DNA from: an uncultured Candidatus Melainabacteria bacterium
GTDB taxonomy: Bacteria > Cyanobacteriota > Vampirovibrionia > Gastranaerophilales > Gastranaerophilaceae
Assembly: GCA_932182025.1 (NCBI GenBank)
Contig: CAKNXK010000014.1
Coordinates: 60,934-124,933 of the forward strand
Direction: 5' to 3'
DNA length: 64,000 nt
Shown here: positions 17,224 to 25,818 of the stretch, one piece after another
Layout: the number at the start of each line of letters is the position of its first letter
Numbering within the stretch: position 1 is the stretch's first letter
The notes under the pieces: model-generated
Told to the model about the DNA's origin: nothing
Seen by the model: only the letters and a program-made list of their open reading frames with translations
The model's database searches: none
Translations under genes and position numbers: made by a program

Positions 17224-17603
17224 AAATTCTAATTGTTGATGATGTAGAAGGATGGACAGAATATCATAAAAAAATTCTTTCAGATATTTTCCCCGGTGCA
17301 GAGATTATTACGGCAAATTCTGCAAGAGAGGGTTATGATAAGCTTCTTGAATACAATCAATCTCCTTTCAATATTATTATTACAGATTTGCAAATGGAAA
17401 ATGATTTTGAGCCTCAATATGCAGGTGAATGGTTTGTTGAGAGAATAAAAGAGTTTAAAAATTATTTAAATACTAAAATAGTAATAATCTCAGGTGCATA
17501 TAATATTCGCCATATAGCTGAAATAAACGGGGTAGAATGTATTCCAAAACCCACTGCTTATAAATTCCCTCAAGCTTATGAAATAATAAAAAACCCTCTG
17601 TAA
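17220..17603 (+). CDS. Stand-alone receiver-domain protein
   Basis: 127 aa, a receiver domain with no output domain: D7/D8, phospho-acceptor D56 in IIITDLQM, S91 and K110. A longer loop (NDFEPQYAGEW) follows the phosphorylation site. Single-domain receivers pass phosphate onward or act by binding a partner. It is the last gene of the kinase/NUDIX/aroH operon, and its stop codon lies inside the terminator hairpin. Confidence 0.9.
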   Translation: MKILIVDDVEGWTEYHKKILSDIFPGAEIITANSAREGYDKLLEYNQSPFNIIITDLQMENDFEPQYAGEWFVERIKEFKNYLNTKIVIISGAYNIRHIAEINGVECIPKPTAYKFPQAYEIIKNPL

Positions 17604-17624
17604 ATCTCACAGAGGGCTTTTTAG
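17594..17624. terminator. Bidirectional terminator between the receiver gene and nusA
   Basis: An 8-bp perfect stem CCCTCTGT/ACAGAGGG has a 7-base loop, CTTTTTAG on the plus side and AAAAAA before it. It therefore serves both converging operons. The stem begins inside the last codons of the receiver gene. Confidence 0.9.
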
Positions 17625-17639
17625 TTTTGTAATTTATTA

Positions 17640-18875
17640 TTATTCTTCTTCTGAAGTTTCTTCTTCGACTTCTTCAGCCGCCATATCTTCTTCATCATAA
17701 GCTTGTTGATTCATCTCTTCTTGAATTTCTTCATTGATTTCGTCTGAATCAACAGCTCTTTCTTCATCTTCAACATTTTCGTCATAATCGTAATTGTTTA
17801 CTCTTGAAGCTTCTTCGTTTTCCATTTGAGAAACGCTCTTGATATCAATCTTCCAGCCTGTTAGTCTATGAGCAAGTCTTACGTTTTGACCTTCACGACC
17901 GATTGCTAATGAAAGTTGATCATCAGGAACAACAACTAAAGCATCTTTTGTTTCTTCGTCATCAGTCATAATATCAACAGAAACAACTCTTGCCGGGGAA
18001 ATAGCATTAACAATGTATTCAACAGGATCCGGAGACCATCTTACAATGTCAATTTTTTCATTTTTTAATTCACCAACAATAGTTTGAATTCTTGAGCCGC
18101 GAGGTCCGATACAAGCACCTACAGAATCAACTTCAGGGTCATTCGACCAAACTGCAATTTTTGTTCTGAAACCTGCTTCACGGGAAATTGATTTAATTTC
18201 TACAATTCCATCTTCAATTTCAGGAACTTCAAGTTCAAATAATTCTCTAACGATTTCTGCATGAGCGTGAGAAACAATTACTTGTGGTAATCTGTTTGTT
18301 TCTTTTACGTTAAGAACAAATACTCTTATTCTGTTACCAGGTTTGTAGTATTCACGAGGAATTTGTTCTTTTTGAGGCATAATTGCATCAGTTTTACCAA
18401 TGTTAACAATTACGTTTCTATTTTCAACTCTTTGAATAATACCTGTTGTTAATGTACCTTTCTTTTCTAAAAATTCATTTAGAATATTATTTCTTTCAGC
18501 GTCTCTAATTCTTTGAGTAATTACTTGTTTAGCTGATTGAGCAGCAATTCTGCCAAATTGGTCAGGAGTTACTTCAATTTTTACTTCGTCATCAATTTCA
18601 ACTTCGTCATCAATTTCTTGAGCTTCTTCAAGAGAAATTTGAAGTTCAGGGTCTTCAACTTCTTTTACAACCAATTTAGTTGAAAATACGCCGATTTCAC
18701 CAGTTTGTTCATCTAAGATAGCTTCAATATTAGCAGCTTCTTTTACATGCATGTGTTTTTTGTAAGCTGCAACCATAGCATCACATAAAGATGCAATTAG
18801 AACATCTTTTGATATTCCGCGTTCTCTTTCAAGCTCTTCGCAAGCTTCAAACAATGCTGTACCGATTTTAATCAT
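17640..18875 (-). CDS. nusA: Transcription termination/antitermination protein NusA
   Basis: 411-aa NusA, binding RNA polymerase to modulate pausing, termination and antitermination. It has the N-terminal RNAP-binding domain (~1-125), S1 domain (~138-205), KH1 (~235-300, GACIGPRGSRIQTI) and KH2 (~305-355, LAIGREGQNVRLAHRLTGW). A very acidic tail follows (~360-411). The C-terminal acidic-repeat domains of E. coli NusA are absent, as in most bacteria outside the proteobacteria. AAAGGAG precedes the ATG. It follows rimP by 25 bases. The usual downstream ylxR/infB are not here; a terminator follows. Confidence 0.97.
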   Translation of the reverse strand: MIKIGTALFEACEELERERGISKDVLIASLCDAMVAAYKKHMHVKEAANIEAILDEQTGEIGVFSTKLVVKEVEDPELQISLEEAQEIDDEVEIDDEVKIEVTPDQFGRIAAQSAKQVITQRIRDAERNNILNEFLEKKGTLTTGIIQRVENRNVIVNIGKTDAIMPQKEQIPREYYKPGNRIRVFVLNVKETNRLPQVIVSHAHAEIVRELFELEVPEIEDGIVEIKSISREAGFRTKIAVWSNDPEVDSVGACIGPRGSRIQTIVGELKNEKIDIVRWSPDPVEYIVNAISPARVVSVDIMTDDEETKDALVVVPDDQLSLAIGREGQNVRLAHRLTGWKIDIKSVSQMENEEASRVNNYDYDENVEDEERAVDSDEINEEIQEEMNQQAYDEEDMAAEEVEEETSEEE

Positions 18876-18900
18876 TATACGTCTCCTTTTTTCTTTTTAT

Positions 18901-19383
18901 TTAGTCAATATATAACTTTGCAGATTGTATATTTTCTTTTGGGATTTGAAGTTCTTCTCCGTCATCAAATCGGAAGAATTTTAATCCGTCATTATTATCC
19001 CAGTCAAGTATTTCGCCTTTAAAAATTTTTTCTGTTTCACCATCTAAAGGGTTTCTTAGTTTAAGGCTTATTCTTCTGCCTTTAAAGATTACAAATTCTT
19101 TGTCTGATTTGAATTTGCGCTCTAACCCCGGAGAAGATACTTCTAAGTAATACTTAACCGGAATAAGTTCATCTAAAAAGTCATTTAAACTTCTGGTAAC
19201 TTTTTCACAATCGTCAAGAGTAACATCTTTTTCATAAGAATAAAGATAAATTCTTAAAAACCAACGATGATTTTCTTTTACAAACTCAATCTCAATAGGA
19301 ATAAGATTATATCTCATTGCTGTATTTTCAATAAGCGGTGTGATTTTTTCTAAGATTTCAAATCTGTTAATATCTTGTTTCAT
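18901..19383 (-). CDS. rimP: Ribosome maturation factor RimP
   Basis: 160-aa RimP, needed for 30S subunit maturation. Family features are the N-terminal YNLIPIEIEFVKENHRWFLRIYLY and CEKVTRSLNDFLDELIP...YYLEVSSPGLERKFK, followed by an Sm-like C-terminal domain. AAAGGAG lies 5 bases before the ATG. First gene of a rimP-nusA transcript whose leader contains a terminator-like hairpin (19407-19439). Confidence 0.95.
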   Translation of the reverse strand: MKQDINRFEILEKITPLIENTAMRYNLIPIEIEFVKENHRWFLRIYLYSYEKDVTLDDCEKVTRSLNDFLDELIPVKYYLEVSSPGLERKFKSDKEFVIFKGRRISLKLRNPLDGETEKIFKGEILDWDNNDGLKFFRFDDGEELQIPKENIQSAKLYID

Positions 19384-19406
19384 AACACTCCTTTATTCCT
19401 AAATAA

Positions 19407-19439
19407 AAAAAGAACGGGGTTTACCGACCGTTCTTTTTT
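19407..19439 (-). promoter_or_regulatory. Terminator-like hairpin in the rimP-nusA leader (possible attenuator)
   Basis: On the minus strand an AAGAACGG-type stem (CCGTTCT/AGAACGG, extendable through A-T pairs) has a ~10-base loop and is followed by a run of 7 T before ATTTAGG. It lies between the predicted rimP promoter and the rimP ribosome site. The upstream gene already has its own terminator at 19496-19527. The position suggests premature termination that could respond to NusA level. Confidence 0.6.
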
Positions 19440-19460
19440 AAAGAAACTATTGACAGCTTA

Positions 19461-19489
19461 AGTATAACAGAAAGAATCAAAAAAGTAAA
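19461..19489 (-). promoter_or_regulatory. Promoter of rimP-nusA
   Basis: On the minus strand TTTACT (19484-19489) and TATACT (19461-19466) are 17 bases apart, a good sigma-70 match. Transcription would start near 19454, giving a leader of about 70 bases. Confidence 0.65.
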
Positions 19490-19495
19490 GATATG

Positions 19496-19527
19496 CAAAA
19501 AAAAAGCTTGAACAAATTTGCTCAAGC
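19496..19527 (-). terminator. Intrinsic terminator of the 385-aa gene
   Basis: A GCTTGA/TCAAGC stem, extended inward by CAAATTTG pairs with one mismatch, is followed on the minus strand by nine T residues. It lies 46 bases after the stop of the 385-aa gene. Confidence 0.88.
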
Positions 19528-19572
19528 GGAAAAAGGGAAAAGGGATTATTAAATTTAAAAAGGAAAATTTTA

Positions 19573-20730
19573 TTATGAGAAGATACCGAATGTTCTATCG
19601 ATGTTATCTTCAATTACTTTCTTAACTGAATCATATTCTGTAGTAAGTGCTGTACGTTCAGTTTCAAGTTTAGATAATGTTAAATCATAACGTTTATCTT
19701 TTTTATCAATTTCTTTTAAGTCTTTTTCGTATTTAGCTTCTGCTTTCTTAGCTGCAGTTGAATCAATTGCAGTTGTTTCAGTGTAGCTTAAGCAGCTGTC
19801 AGAACTTGGAGAAGTACCATTCATTGTACATTTGCCGTTTTTATCTTTAGAGAATGTGTCAATAGAGAATTTACCGCATTGAATCATTGAAGTTAGCCAT
19901 TCACTATTGTTTGAAGCATCTCCAAACATACCATTGTAATCAGAGATAGGTACACATCCGCCGCATAATTTGATTTGGTTATATAAATCTACGTAATTAT
20001 CAAATTTATCTTGATTGTACTGTCCTTCTGTCATAGCCATTGCTGAAAAAGTTAAATCAATACAACTTAAATCAACATTAGTACAAATTTCTTTGCCAAA
20101 TTGTTGGTAAAGGGCAGCTCTGTAATTTTGTAATGTTCCTTCGTATTTTTCTCTGCCTTCTTCATTATCATATTCAGCTTTTAAATTACCACTATAGATG
20201 TCTCCATCACTTACGTACTTTTCAAGAGATTCTCTTAGATTTTTAACGTTGTCATTAAAATCATCTTCTTCGCTATCTTTTTTATTAATATATAAAGCTT
20301 CTTCAACTTTATATAAATCTTCTAAAGATCTAATATCATTACTTGCGCTTTCTCCGCCAAGCATATAAATTGCGAATAAATAAGGATCTTTTCCTTCAAA
20401 ATTTTCGTAAGCTTCATAAACAGCATTTTCAACTACCAATAAGCCTCTTTCGTTGCGAAGAGCATAAGTGCTTCCGTCTGCAGGTCTAACTCTGTTTGAT
20501 GAGAATAAATTATTGAATGTTGCTGAAATTCTTGATTTTGAACCATCTGCACCAATTGTAGAAATGGTTAAGGTCTGCGCGTCCAATGCTTCCATATACT
20601 CGTTGTATACTTGATCGGACTGCGTAGCGAGCTGTACCTTGGCATTCTGGATAGATTGTGCCTGGTACTCAACATCGTGTATCCTTGCTGTAATAGTCAG
20701 CAAGCGTGCTTGTGATGCCGCCATTCCCAT
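19573..20730 (-). CDS. Unknown 385-aa protein with helical N- and C-termini
   Basis: I do not recognise a characterised family. The N-terminus (MGMAASQARLLTITARIHDVEYQ) is an uncleaved, amphipathic helical segment without a Sec signal peptide. The middle is acidic with several Cys (CTNVDLSC, CGGC, CGKF, CTMNG, SSDSC). The C-terminus is a coiled coil (~330-380) ending RTFGIFS. The protein at 36873-37682 has the same plan: Met/Arg-rich helical start, variable middle, terminal coiled coil and TFGLG end. With a flagellar-type export gate encoded nearby, both could be exported rod-like proteins, but that is speculation. Confidence 0.8.
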   Translation of the reverse strand: MGMAASQARLLTITARIHDVEYQAQSIQNAKVQLATQSDQVYNEYMEALDAQTLTISTIGADGSKSRISATFNNLFSSNRVRPADGSTYALRNERGLLVVENAVYEAYENFEGKDPYLFAIYMLGGESASNDIRSLEDLYKVEEALYINKKDSEEDDFNDNVKNLRESLEKYVSDGDIYSGNLKAEYDNEEGREKYEGTLQNYRAALYQQFGKEICTNVDLSCIDLTFSAMAMTEGQYNQDKFDNYVDLYNQIKLCGGCVPISDYNGMFGDASNNSEWLTSMIQCGKFSIDTFSKDKNGKCTMNGTSPSSDSCLSYTETTAIDSTAAKKAEAKYEKDLKEIDKKDKRYDLTLSKLETERTALTTEYDSVKKVIEDNIDRTFGIFS

Positions 20731-20829
20731 TTGTGTGCTTCCTTTTTGTTTGTCCCTTTCTATGTATTACGGCATCTTTAGTTATTTTCTTTAATATTTT
20801 GGACAATATTGTTACAATTCGTTACATTT

Positions 20830-21699
20830 TTAGTTCCTGTAACCTATACCTGCACGATATCCGGAAATTGAATACATCAATGGTAATGCTGGTTCTATCC
20901 ATTTTAAACCGGACATTACAGCAACAGTTGCTATATCATCTGTATGTAAACCAATATCCAATGGTTCAGGATGACGAGGACGAAATTCTTTGTTAGATTT
21001 GAATATTGGATTTATTAATTTTTCTCCAATCAGGTTTGCAATTGCGCTGCCACCAATTACTCCAGTTGTGACAATTCCTCCCACCATACCTAGTGCACGG
21101 GGGCCTTTAGAGCGAATATTTAACTTTTCCATAATTCCTAACGCAGCACCGGCTCCAATGTTGCATAAAAAAATGTTTGCTAAATATTGATAAGCCCCCT
21201 CTTTGATTTTATCGGGAAGTTTATTTTTCCAATGTTTATCAGTGAGCCGATCCCCTAGTATTCCTCCTGCAATTCCTCCCACTACAGGAATTAAGCCAAA
21301 TAATGAAAGTCTTCCTATCTCAGAGAAAATTTCTTTTGAAGTAATATTTTCAGGTTCTGGTATTAATTTATTAAAAGTATCCTTATCAACAGTATTATAC
21401 AGTTGTTTAATTTCTTTTGGACTTAATACTTTTTTAAGTTTTGGCTTTAGCTCTTCTTTTCCGCTTCGAAAAATTCTGTCAGTAATTTTTGGTGCAGCAA
21501 TTGCTGATGCAACAGTGAAACCGAGAGTTGAGAATGTCTTAATTGCAGTTTCCTGTTTCTTATTTTCAGGCGCTTTTTTTACCTGATGCGCTCCATAGGC
21601 ACAAGCTCCGCCAGATAATAAATATGGGACTGATTTCTCAAATTTTGCAACTAAAACCGGCTGGTCAAGAAACTTGCCTGCTACTTTAAATATATTCAT
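20830..21699 (-). CDS. Unknown glycine-rich membrane protein
   Basis: 289 aa, no recognised function. Repeated glycine-rich hydrophobic stretches suggest membrane insertion: ~27-45 (YLLSGGACAYGA), ~65-85, ~150-170 (LIPVVGGIAGGILGD), ~190-210 and ~220-240 (MVGGIVTTGVIGGSAIANLIG). A Lys-rich cytoplasmic-like segment covers ~90-140. It ends with Tyr/Gly/Arg residues (GYRAGIGYRN). It lies 9 bases after the metal-regulator gene on the same strand, so the two are probably cotranscribed. Confidence 0.75.
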   Translation of the reverse strand: MNIFKVAGKFLDQPVLVAKFEKSVPYLLSGGACAYGAHQVKKAPENKKQETAIKTFSTLGFTVASAIAAPKITDRIFRSGKEELKPKLKKVLSPKEIKQLYNTVDKDTFNKLIPEPENITSKEIFSEIGRLSLFGLIPVVGGIAGGILGDRLTDKHWKNKLPDKIKEGAYQYLANIFLCNIGAGAALGIMEKLNIRSKGPRALGMVGGIVTTGVIGGSAIANLIGEKLINPIFKSNKEFRPRHPEPLDIGLHTDDIATVAVMSGLKWIEPALPLMYSISGYRAGIGYRN

Positions 21700-21708
21700 T
21701 GTTACTAT

Positions 21709-22077
21709 TTACCCTTTTTTTATAAAATCCGAAATCTTATCAAATGCTTTTTCTGATATTACATGCTCTATCCTACAAGCATTTTCTGATGCTTCTTGTG
21801 AATCAAGTCCAAGAATATCTTCAAAAAATATTTGTAAAACCTTATGTTTTGAAACAACTTCAATTGCTTTTTCTCTGCCTTCGTCAGTTAGTTTTATTGT
21901 TTTTTCGTAAGTAATAAGGTTTTTTGAAGCCAGTTTCTGTAATGCCTCTGTAACTGACGCTCTGCTGATATTTAGAGCTTTTGAAATATCTACAGCACGG
22001 ACAACTTGTCTTTCCTTTTCGTAATTACAGATAATTTCCAGATAATCTTCTAGGCTTGATGTAAGTTTGTTATTCAT
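21709..22077 (-). CDS. DtxR/MntR-family metal-dependent regulator
   Basis: 122 aa: N-terminal winged helix (SSLEDYLEII...DISKALNISRASVTEALQKLASKNLITYEK) and a helical dimerisation/metal domain (KHKVLQIFFEDILG...ENACRIEHVIS). Residues corresponding to the MntR metal ligands are largely present (Asp/Glu near position 10, His of SKHK, Glu and His of RIEH). No SH3-like third domain is present, as in MntR. The family represses manganese or iron uptake when metal is bound. I chose the ATG at 22077 rather than an upstream TTG. It is flanked in the same operon by two unknown membrane proteins, not by a recognisable transporter. Confidence 0.87.
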   Translation of the reverse strand: MNNKLTSSLEDYLEIICNYEKERQVVRAVDISKALNISRASVTEALQKLASKNLITYEKTIKLTDEGREKAIEVVSKHKVLQIFFEDILGLDSQEASENACRIEHVISEKAFDKISDFIKKG

Positions 22078-22113
22078 ACGAAAATTGTAAGGCAACCCTA
22101 ACAAATTGTCAAG

Positions 22114-23577
22114 TTATGCAACCATATCTTTTTTCTTATCGTACTCATAAGTTCCAGGAAACGCATCAATACCGGTTGTTTTTCTGGTCATATAATACTG
22201 AATTTTAGGAATAAATGTTGATAAGAATGCTGCTGCAACTGTAAAGCCTGCTGCAAAATTAATTCCATTATATATAAGGTTTTTGTTTTTAACTTTTTTA
22301 AGCAGTTCACTATTTATTTTGCCATCTTTCGATTCTTTGCATATTGTTTCTGCATATTCTATTATTTCTTTTTTAAGTTTTTCAACTTTGTTATTTGAAA
22401 CGAATTTAAATTCACTGTTATGAGCGCCGCCTGTAAATTCATTATATGCTTTATCCAATAATTTAGGATTAGTTATTTCAGCATTATTAAATACATCCAT
22501 CAATTGCTGTTTTGTTATAACAGCCTCACCAAGTCTTTCTGGCTGCAATTTTGCCATTTCTTTAATTCTATTTAATAAATCCTGATCTGATATAATTTTT
22601 TCAAGTTCGCTGACTTTAGCAACTTGAAGCGGTTCGTTTTTAAATAGTTTACCCAATAAAGATTGTTCTTGTTTTTCGAATGCAATATTTTCAGGAAGTT
22701 TAACTTCTGAAATATTGCCTAAAACAGTCTTTTTAAAATCTTCAACGCTCATTTCTCCGCCTTGAGATTTTATGAACTCTTGAAGATATTTATCAACAGT
22801 AGCTGCTGTTGAAGGATTAAGCCTATTAGCTTTTCCTGATTCTGCAAGGTTAAGCAGATTGCTGACATGACCTTGTGCCCACATATAGAAATAAATAGAG
22901 CCTAAATCTCTGAATGCGATTTCTCTACGTTCTTCCGGAGTTCTGGCATTATACATTCTACCGCCAGCAATACCAAAGTCTGTTGAGAGTAATTTTCCGG
23001 TGTTGGTATTTTCAATTGCGTTTGTGAATGTATTTAAAGCTCCCATGGCACCTTTAAATGTAAGGTTTTTGGTTTCTTGCTTGTCTTCGTTTTCAATATC
23101 TTTATTATTATTTCTTATTGAATTGGTTATATAGTGGTTCATTTTAGGGACTACAAAACCAATAAATAAGTTAGCAAGAGCAATACTTGATAGGACTTTT
23201 GCTCCTTTTAGTAATGCAACTTGTGTTCCTGTAAATCCTTTTGGTGCAACTTTTTTCATAAAGTTATCAAAAGGTCTTCTTAGTACTTTATCAGTGCCTA
23301 CATCAAAATTTGCACCTTGTTTTTTAAGAATTTTTCCTAAGAGCTTATCTCCAAGCTCGTTTAATGCTGCTACTCCGCAAAGCCAAACTAGAGAACCTGA
23401 TGTTTCTTCGATAAAACGTTCCCTTGCTTCATCTGCTTTTCCTCTTTTATATGCTTGAATAGTTCTTCCTGTTACAACTACACCTTCTAGAGCAATAATA
23501 GGTGCTAAAGCATCAGCTTTAGTCATTTTTGTTATAAATTTAGCCATTGAGGCATTATTACCGGATATTGGATTCAA
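22114..23577 (-). CDS. Unknown 487-aa protein with membrane segments
   Basis: No family recognised. The start is TTG with AAAGG 9 bases upstream; an ATG 11 codons later is the alternative. Hydrophobic stretches lie at ~22-35, ~68-80, ~128-145 (VLSSIALANLFIGFVVP) and ~440-460 (FAAGFTVAAAFLSTFIP), with a long polar middle. It contains LTFKG near residue 172, the same Phe-Lys-Gly type motif as in 384-2264 and 10052-11164. The overall plan (hydrophobic ends, Lys/Glu-rich centre) resembles the 626-aa protein at 384. Probable operon with the MntR-like regulator and the 289-aa membrane protein. Confidence 0.75.
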   Translation of the reverse strand: MNPISGNNASMAKFITKMTKADALAPIIALEGVVVTGRTIQAYKRGKADEARERFIEETSGSLVWLCGVAALNELGDKLLGKILKKQGANFDVGTDKVLRRPFDNFMKKVAPKGFTGTQVALLKGAKVLSSIALANLFIGFVVPKMNHYITNSIRNNNKDIENEDKQETKNLTFKGAMGALNTFTNAIENTNTGKLLSTDFGIAGGRMYNARTPEERREIAFRDLGSIYFYMWAQGHVSNLLNLAESGKANRLNPSTAATVDKYLQEFIKSQGGEMSVEDFKKTVLGNISEVKLPENIAFEKQEQSLLGKLFKNEPLQVAKVSELEKIISDQDLLNRIKEMAKLQPERLGEAVITKQQLMDVFNNAEITNPKLLDKAYNEFTGGAHNSEFKFVSNNKVEKLKKEIIEYAETICKESKDGKINSELLKKVKNKNLIYNGINFAAGFTVAAAFLSTFIPKIQYYMTRKTTGIDAFPGTYEYDKKKDMVA

Positions 23578-23782
23578 GCAAATAAACCTTTCTTCACATT
23601 TCGACTGCTAACATTAATGAGTGTAAATATCCCTATTTGATAATTTTAGATAAAATTGTTACAAAAGTAAAAAAATCTTTACAATTCTTTTAAAAATTTT
23701 AATGACTACTTGTAATTTTAATTTGTTTAATTTATGATTGAGCCAAATGTATAAGATAGTCAAAATATAAGGAATAGCAAAA

Positions 23783-24136
23783 ATGAATCCTATTATTAAA
23801 AATTTAGAAGCTGAATACACAACAAGAGAATTGCCAGAAATGAATCCTGGTGATACTGTTAAAGTATTCTGCCGTATCGTAGAAGGTAATAAAGAAAGAA
23901 TCCAGGCTTATGAAGGCGCAATCATTGCTGAACATGGTTCTGGTATCAACAAAACTATTACTGTAAGAAAAGTATTCCAAGGCGTTGGTGTTGAACGTGT
24001 ATTCTTAGTATACTCTCCACGTATCGAAAAAATCCAAGTTCTTAGACGTGGTGATGTTAAACGTGCTAAGTTGTACTACTTAAGAGAACGTTCAGGTAAA
24101 GCAACACGTATTAAGGAAAAAATTGAAAAAAGATAA
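23783..24136 (+). CDS. rplS: 50S ribosomal protein L19
   Basis: 117-aa bL19, a component of the large subunit near the interface with 30S. Conserved blocks: FNPGDTVKV-like MNPGDTVKVFCRI, RIQAYEGAII, VRKVFQGVGVERVFLVYSPRI and KRAKLYYLRE. It is followed 12 bases later by rbgA, as in Firmicutes. Confidence 0.98.
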   Translation: MNPIIKNLEAEYTTRELPEMNPGDTVKVFCRIVEGNKERIQAYEGAIIAEHGSGINKTITVRKVFQGVGVERVFLVYSPRIEKIQVLRRGDVKRAKLYYLRERSGKATRIKEKIEKR

Positions 24137-24148
24137 GGGGCAAATATA

Positions 24149-24970
24149 GTGCATATTCACTGGTACCCTGGTCATATTGCGAAAGCAGAGCGTCAGCTTA
24201 AAGAAAAATTAAATCTTGTTGATGTAGTGATTGAGGTACGTGATGCACGTATACCTTTAAGCAGCAGTTATGCAAACATAGAGAAGCTCTTGGGTGATAA
24301 ACCAAGGCTTCTTTTGTTGAATAAAGCTGATTTAGTTGATAAACAAGAATTAAAAAAATGGACTTTTTATTTAAAAGAAACAACGGGTTGTCCTGTAATT
24401 GTTACTGATGCAAAAGGCTCAAAGGACTTGCCTTTAGTTATAAAAACTGCTATTGAACTATCGGAGCCTAAAATTCAAGCATTGATGGCAAAAGGATTAT
24501 TGCGGCGCGCTGCAAGAGCAATGGTAGTTGGAATGCCTAATGTAGGCAAATCCAGTGTTATAAATAAATTAACACGTTCTTCAAAAACTAAAATTGGCGC
24601 AAAAGCTGGCGTTACAAGACAACAGCAATGGGTTAGAATTAATCCTAAGCTTGAATTGCTTGATACCCCGGGGATTATTCCTACAAAACAAGACAATCAA
24701 ACGCAGGCTGCTAAATTAGCTTTTGTAAGTTCTGTATCAGAAAATGCATATTCTCCGGAACCCGTTGCAAAAGCATTATTGGAAATGCTTGGTGACAGAG
24801 TAAAAGAATATTACAAAGTTGAAGAACTTACGCTTGAAAATGTTGCAATTAGCAGAAATTGGATTATAAGAGGCGAAACGCCTGACACAGAGCGTACAGC
24901 AAAATATATTCTAAAAGATTTCCGCGAAGGACGTTTAGGATTATTTATCCTGGATGAATTACCAGAATAG
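24149..24970 (+). CDS. rbgA: Ribosome biogenesis GTPase RbgA (YlqF)
   Basis: 273-aa circularly permuted GTPase acting in late 50S assembly. Motif order is permuted as expected: G4 NKADLVD (~58-64), G1 GMPNVGKSS (~125-133), G3 DTPG (~173-176). The N-terminus has the typical HWYPGHIAKAER. The start is GTG with AGGGG upstream. A C-terminal helical domain follows. Its last 26 bases overlap the end of the convergent DMT transporter gene. Confidence 0.96.
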   Translation: MHIHWYPGHIAKAERQLKEKLNLVDVVIEVRDARIPLSSSYANIEKLLGDKPRLLLLNKADLVDKQELKKWTFYLKETTGCPVIVTDAKGSKDLPLVIKTAIELSEPKIQALMAKGLLRRAARAMVVGMPNVGKSSVINKLTRSSKTKIGAKAGVTRQQQWVRINPKLELLDTPGIIPTKQDNQTQAAKLAFVSSVSENAYSPEPVAKALLEMLGDRVKEYYKVEELTLENVAISRNWIIRGETPDTERTAKYILKDFREGRLGLFILDELPE

Positions 24971-25760
24971 CCCCGATTAGCATTATTATTGATGCTATTA
25001 GTTTGCGTATTAAGTTCTTCTCGTTAAATATGTTTACACCTAAAAATACGCTTAGTATTGTTGATAACTGAAATAATGCTAGAGCATGTGCTACATTGAT
25101 TTTAGAAAAAACATAGTTCGTTGAATATTGCATTAAAGCTACCATTGCAATTAATGCTAATTGAGGTCTAAAATTTGATATTTTAGGCGGATTTTTTATA
25201 GTTATTAAAAATGAAAAGAAGAGACCAGCTAAAGCCCAGTAAATAAAAGCTGTTGAAATATTTGATAATAATATAACTTTTTTAATAAAAATTGCTTCTG
25301 CCCCTGAAAATACTAAGGCTAAAATTCTATAAAAGCATGCTTTTGTAGCTATGAATTTTGCATTTGTTAAAAAACAAGTCCCAAGAATTATGAGAATAAT
25401 TCCTATTAAGTCACTAAGTTGTGGTATTTCATGAAGCAAAAAGATTCCTAAAATTAATGCAACAACAGGTTTATAAGAGTTAATAGGAGCAAGAGTTGAA
25501 AGTTCGCCGCAAGATAGGGCTTTAATAATATAATAATTTCCGAGGCTGCCTAAAATACCCATAATAATAACATTAGCTAAAATAGTTTTATTAAAAACAA
25601 AGCTAGGAATAAGGCATAAGCTTATTAAGCTTATGCCCAGATATGTATAAAAGTTTATAGCAGAAGGTCTTTCTCCTTTATTTGTTAAAAGTTTTTGAAA
25701 AACATTCAGATATGAGTTTGATATTATTCTGGTAAAAATTCCTAAGATTACGCTTATCAT
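24945..25760 (-). CDS. EamA/DMT-family transporter
   Basis: 271 aa with about ten hydrophobic helices in two EamA-like halves. It belongs to the drug/metabolite transporter superfamily, whose members export or import small metabolites; the substrate cannot be told. Family-like features are INSYKPVVALILGIFLLHEIP and the matching STILSVFLGVNIFNEK at the end of each half. I chose the ATG at 25760 since it lies exactly 6 bases after a consensus TATAAT, with no Shine-Dalgarno site. A longer TTG start would lie upstream of that -10 box. It overlaps rbgA tail-to-tail by 26 bases. Confidence 0.85.
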   Translation of the reverse strand: MISVILGIFTRIISNSYLNVFQKLLTNKGERPSAINFYTYLGISLISLCLIPSFVFNKTILANVIIMGILGSLGNYYIIKALSCGELSTLAPINSYKPVVALILGIFLLHEIPQLSDLIGIILIILGTCFLTNAKFIATKACFYRILALVFSGAEAIFIKKVILLSNISTAFIYWALAGLFFSFLITIKNPPKISNFRPQLALIAMVALMQYSTNYVFSKINVAHALALFQLSTILSVFLGVNIFNEKNLIRKLIASIIMLIGAILVIHPG

Positions 25761-25766
25761 GAGTTT

Positions 25767-25772
25767 ATTATA
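25767..25772 (-). promoter_or_regulatory. -10 box of the DMT transporter gene (leaderless type)
   Basis: TATAAT on the minus strand is followed by 6 bases and then the ATG. Transcription would begin at or next to the start codon. The -35 candidate is poor. Confidence 0.55.
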
Positions 25773-25782
25773 CAATTAATAT

Positions 25783-25811
25783 TTGTTTTGTTGCTTTTTT
25801 TTATTTATAAT
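25783..25811 (+). promoter_or_regulatory. Promoter of the PilZ-like gene (leaderless type)
   Basis: TTGTTT (25783-25788), a 17-base spacer and TATAAT (25806-25811), followed 7 bases later by the ATG at 25819. No Shine-Dalgarno sequence is present. It interleaves with the divergent promoter of the DMT transporter gene. Confidence 0.65.
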
Positions 25812-25818
25812 AATTATT

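Noticed and set aside
19450..19468. TTGACA and TATAAC on the plus strand near 19.45 kb
   Set aside because: They are only 7 bases apart and no plus-strand gene follows; the minus-strand promoter explains the region better.
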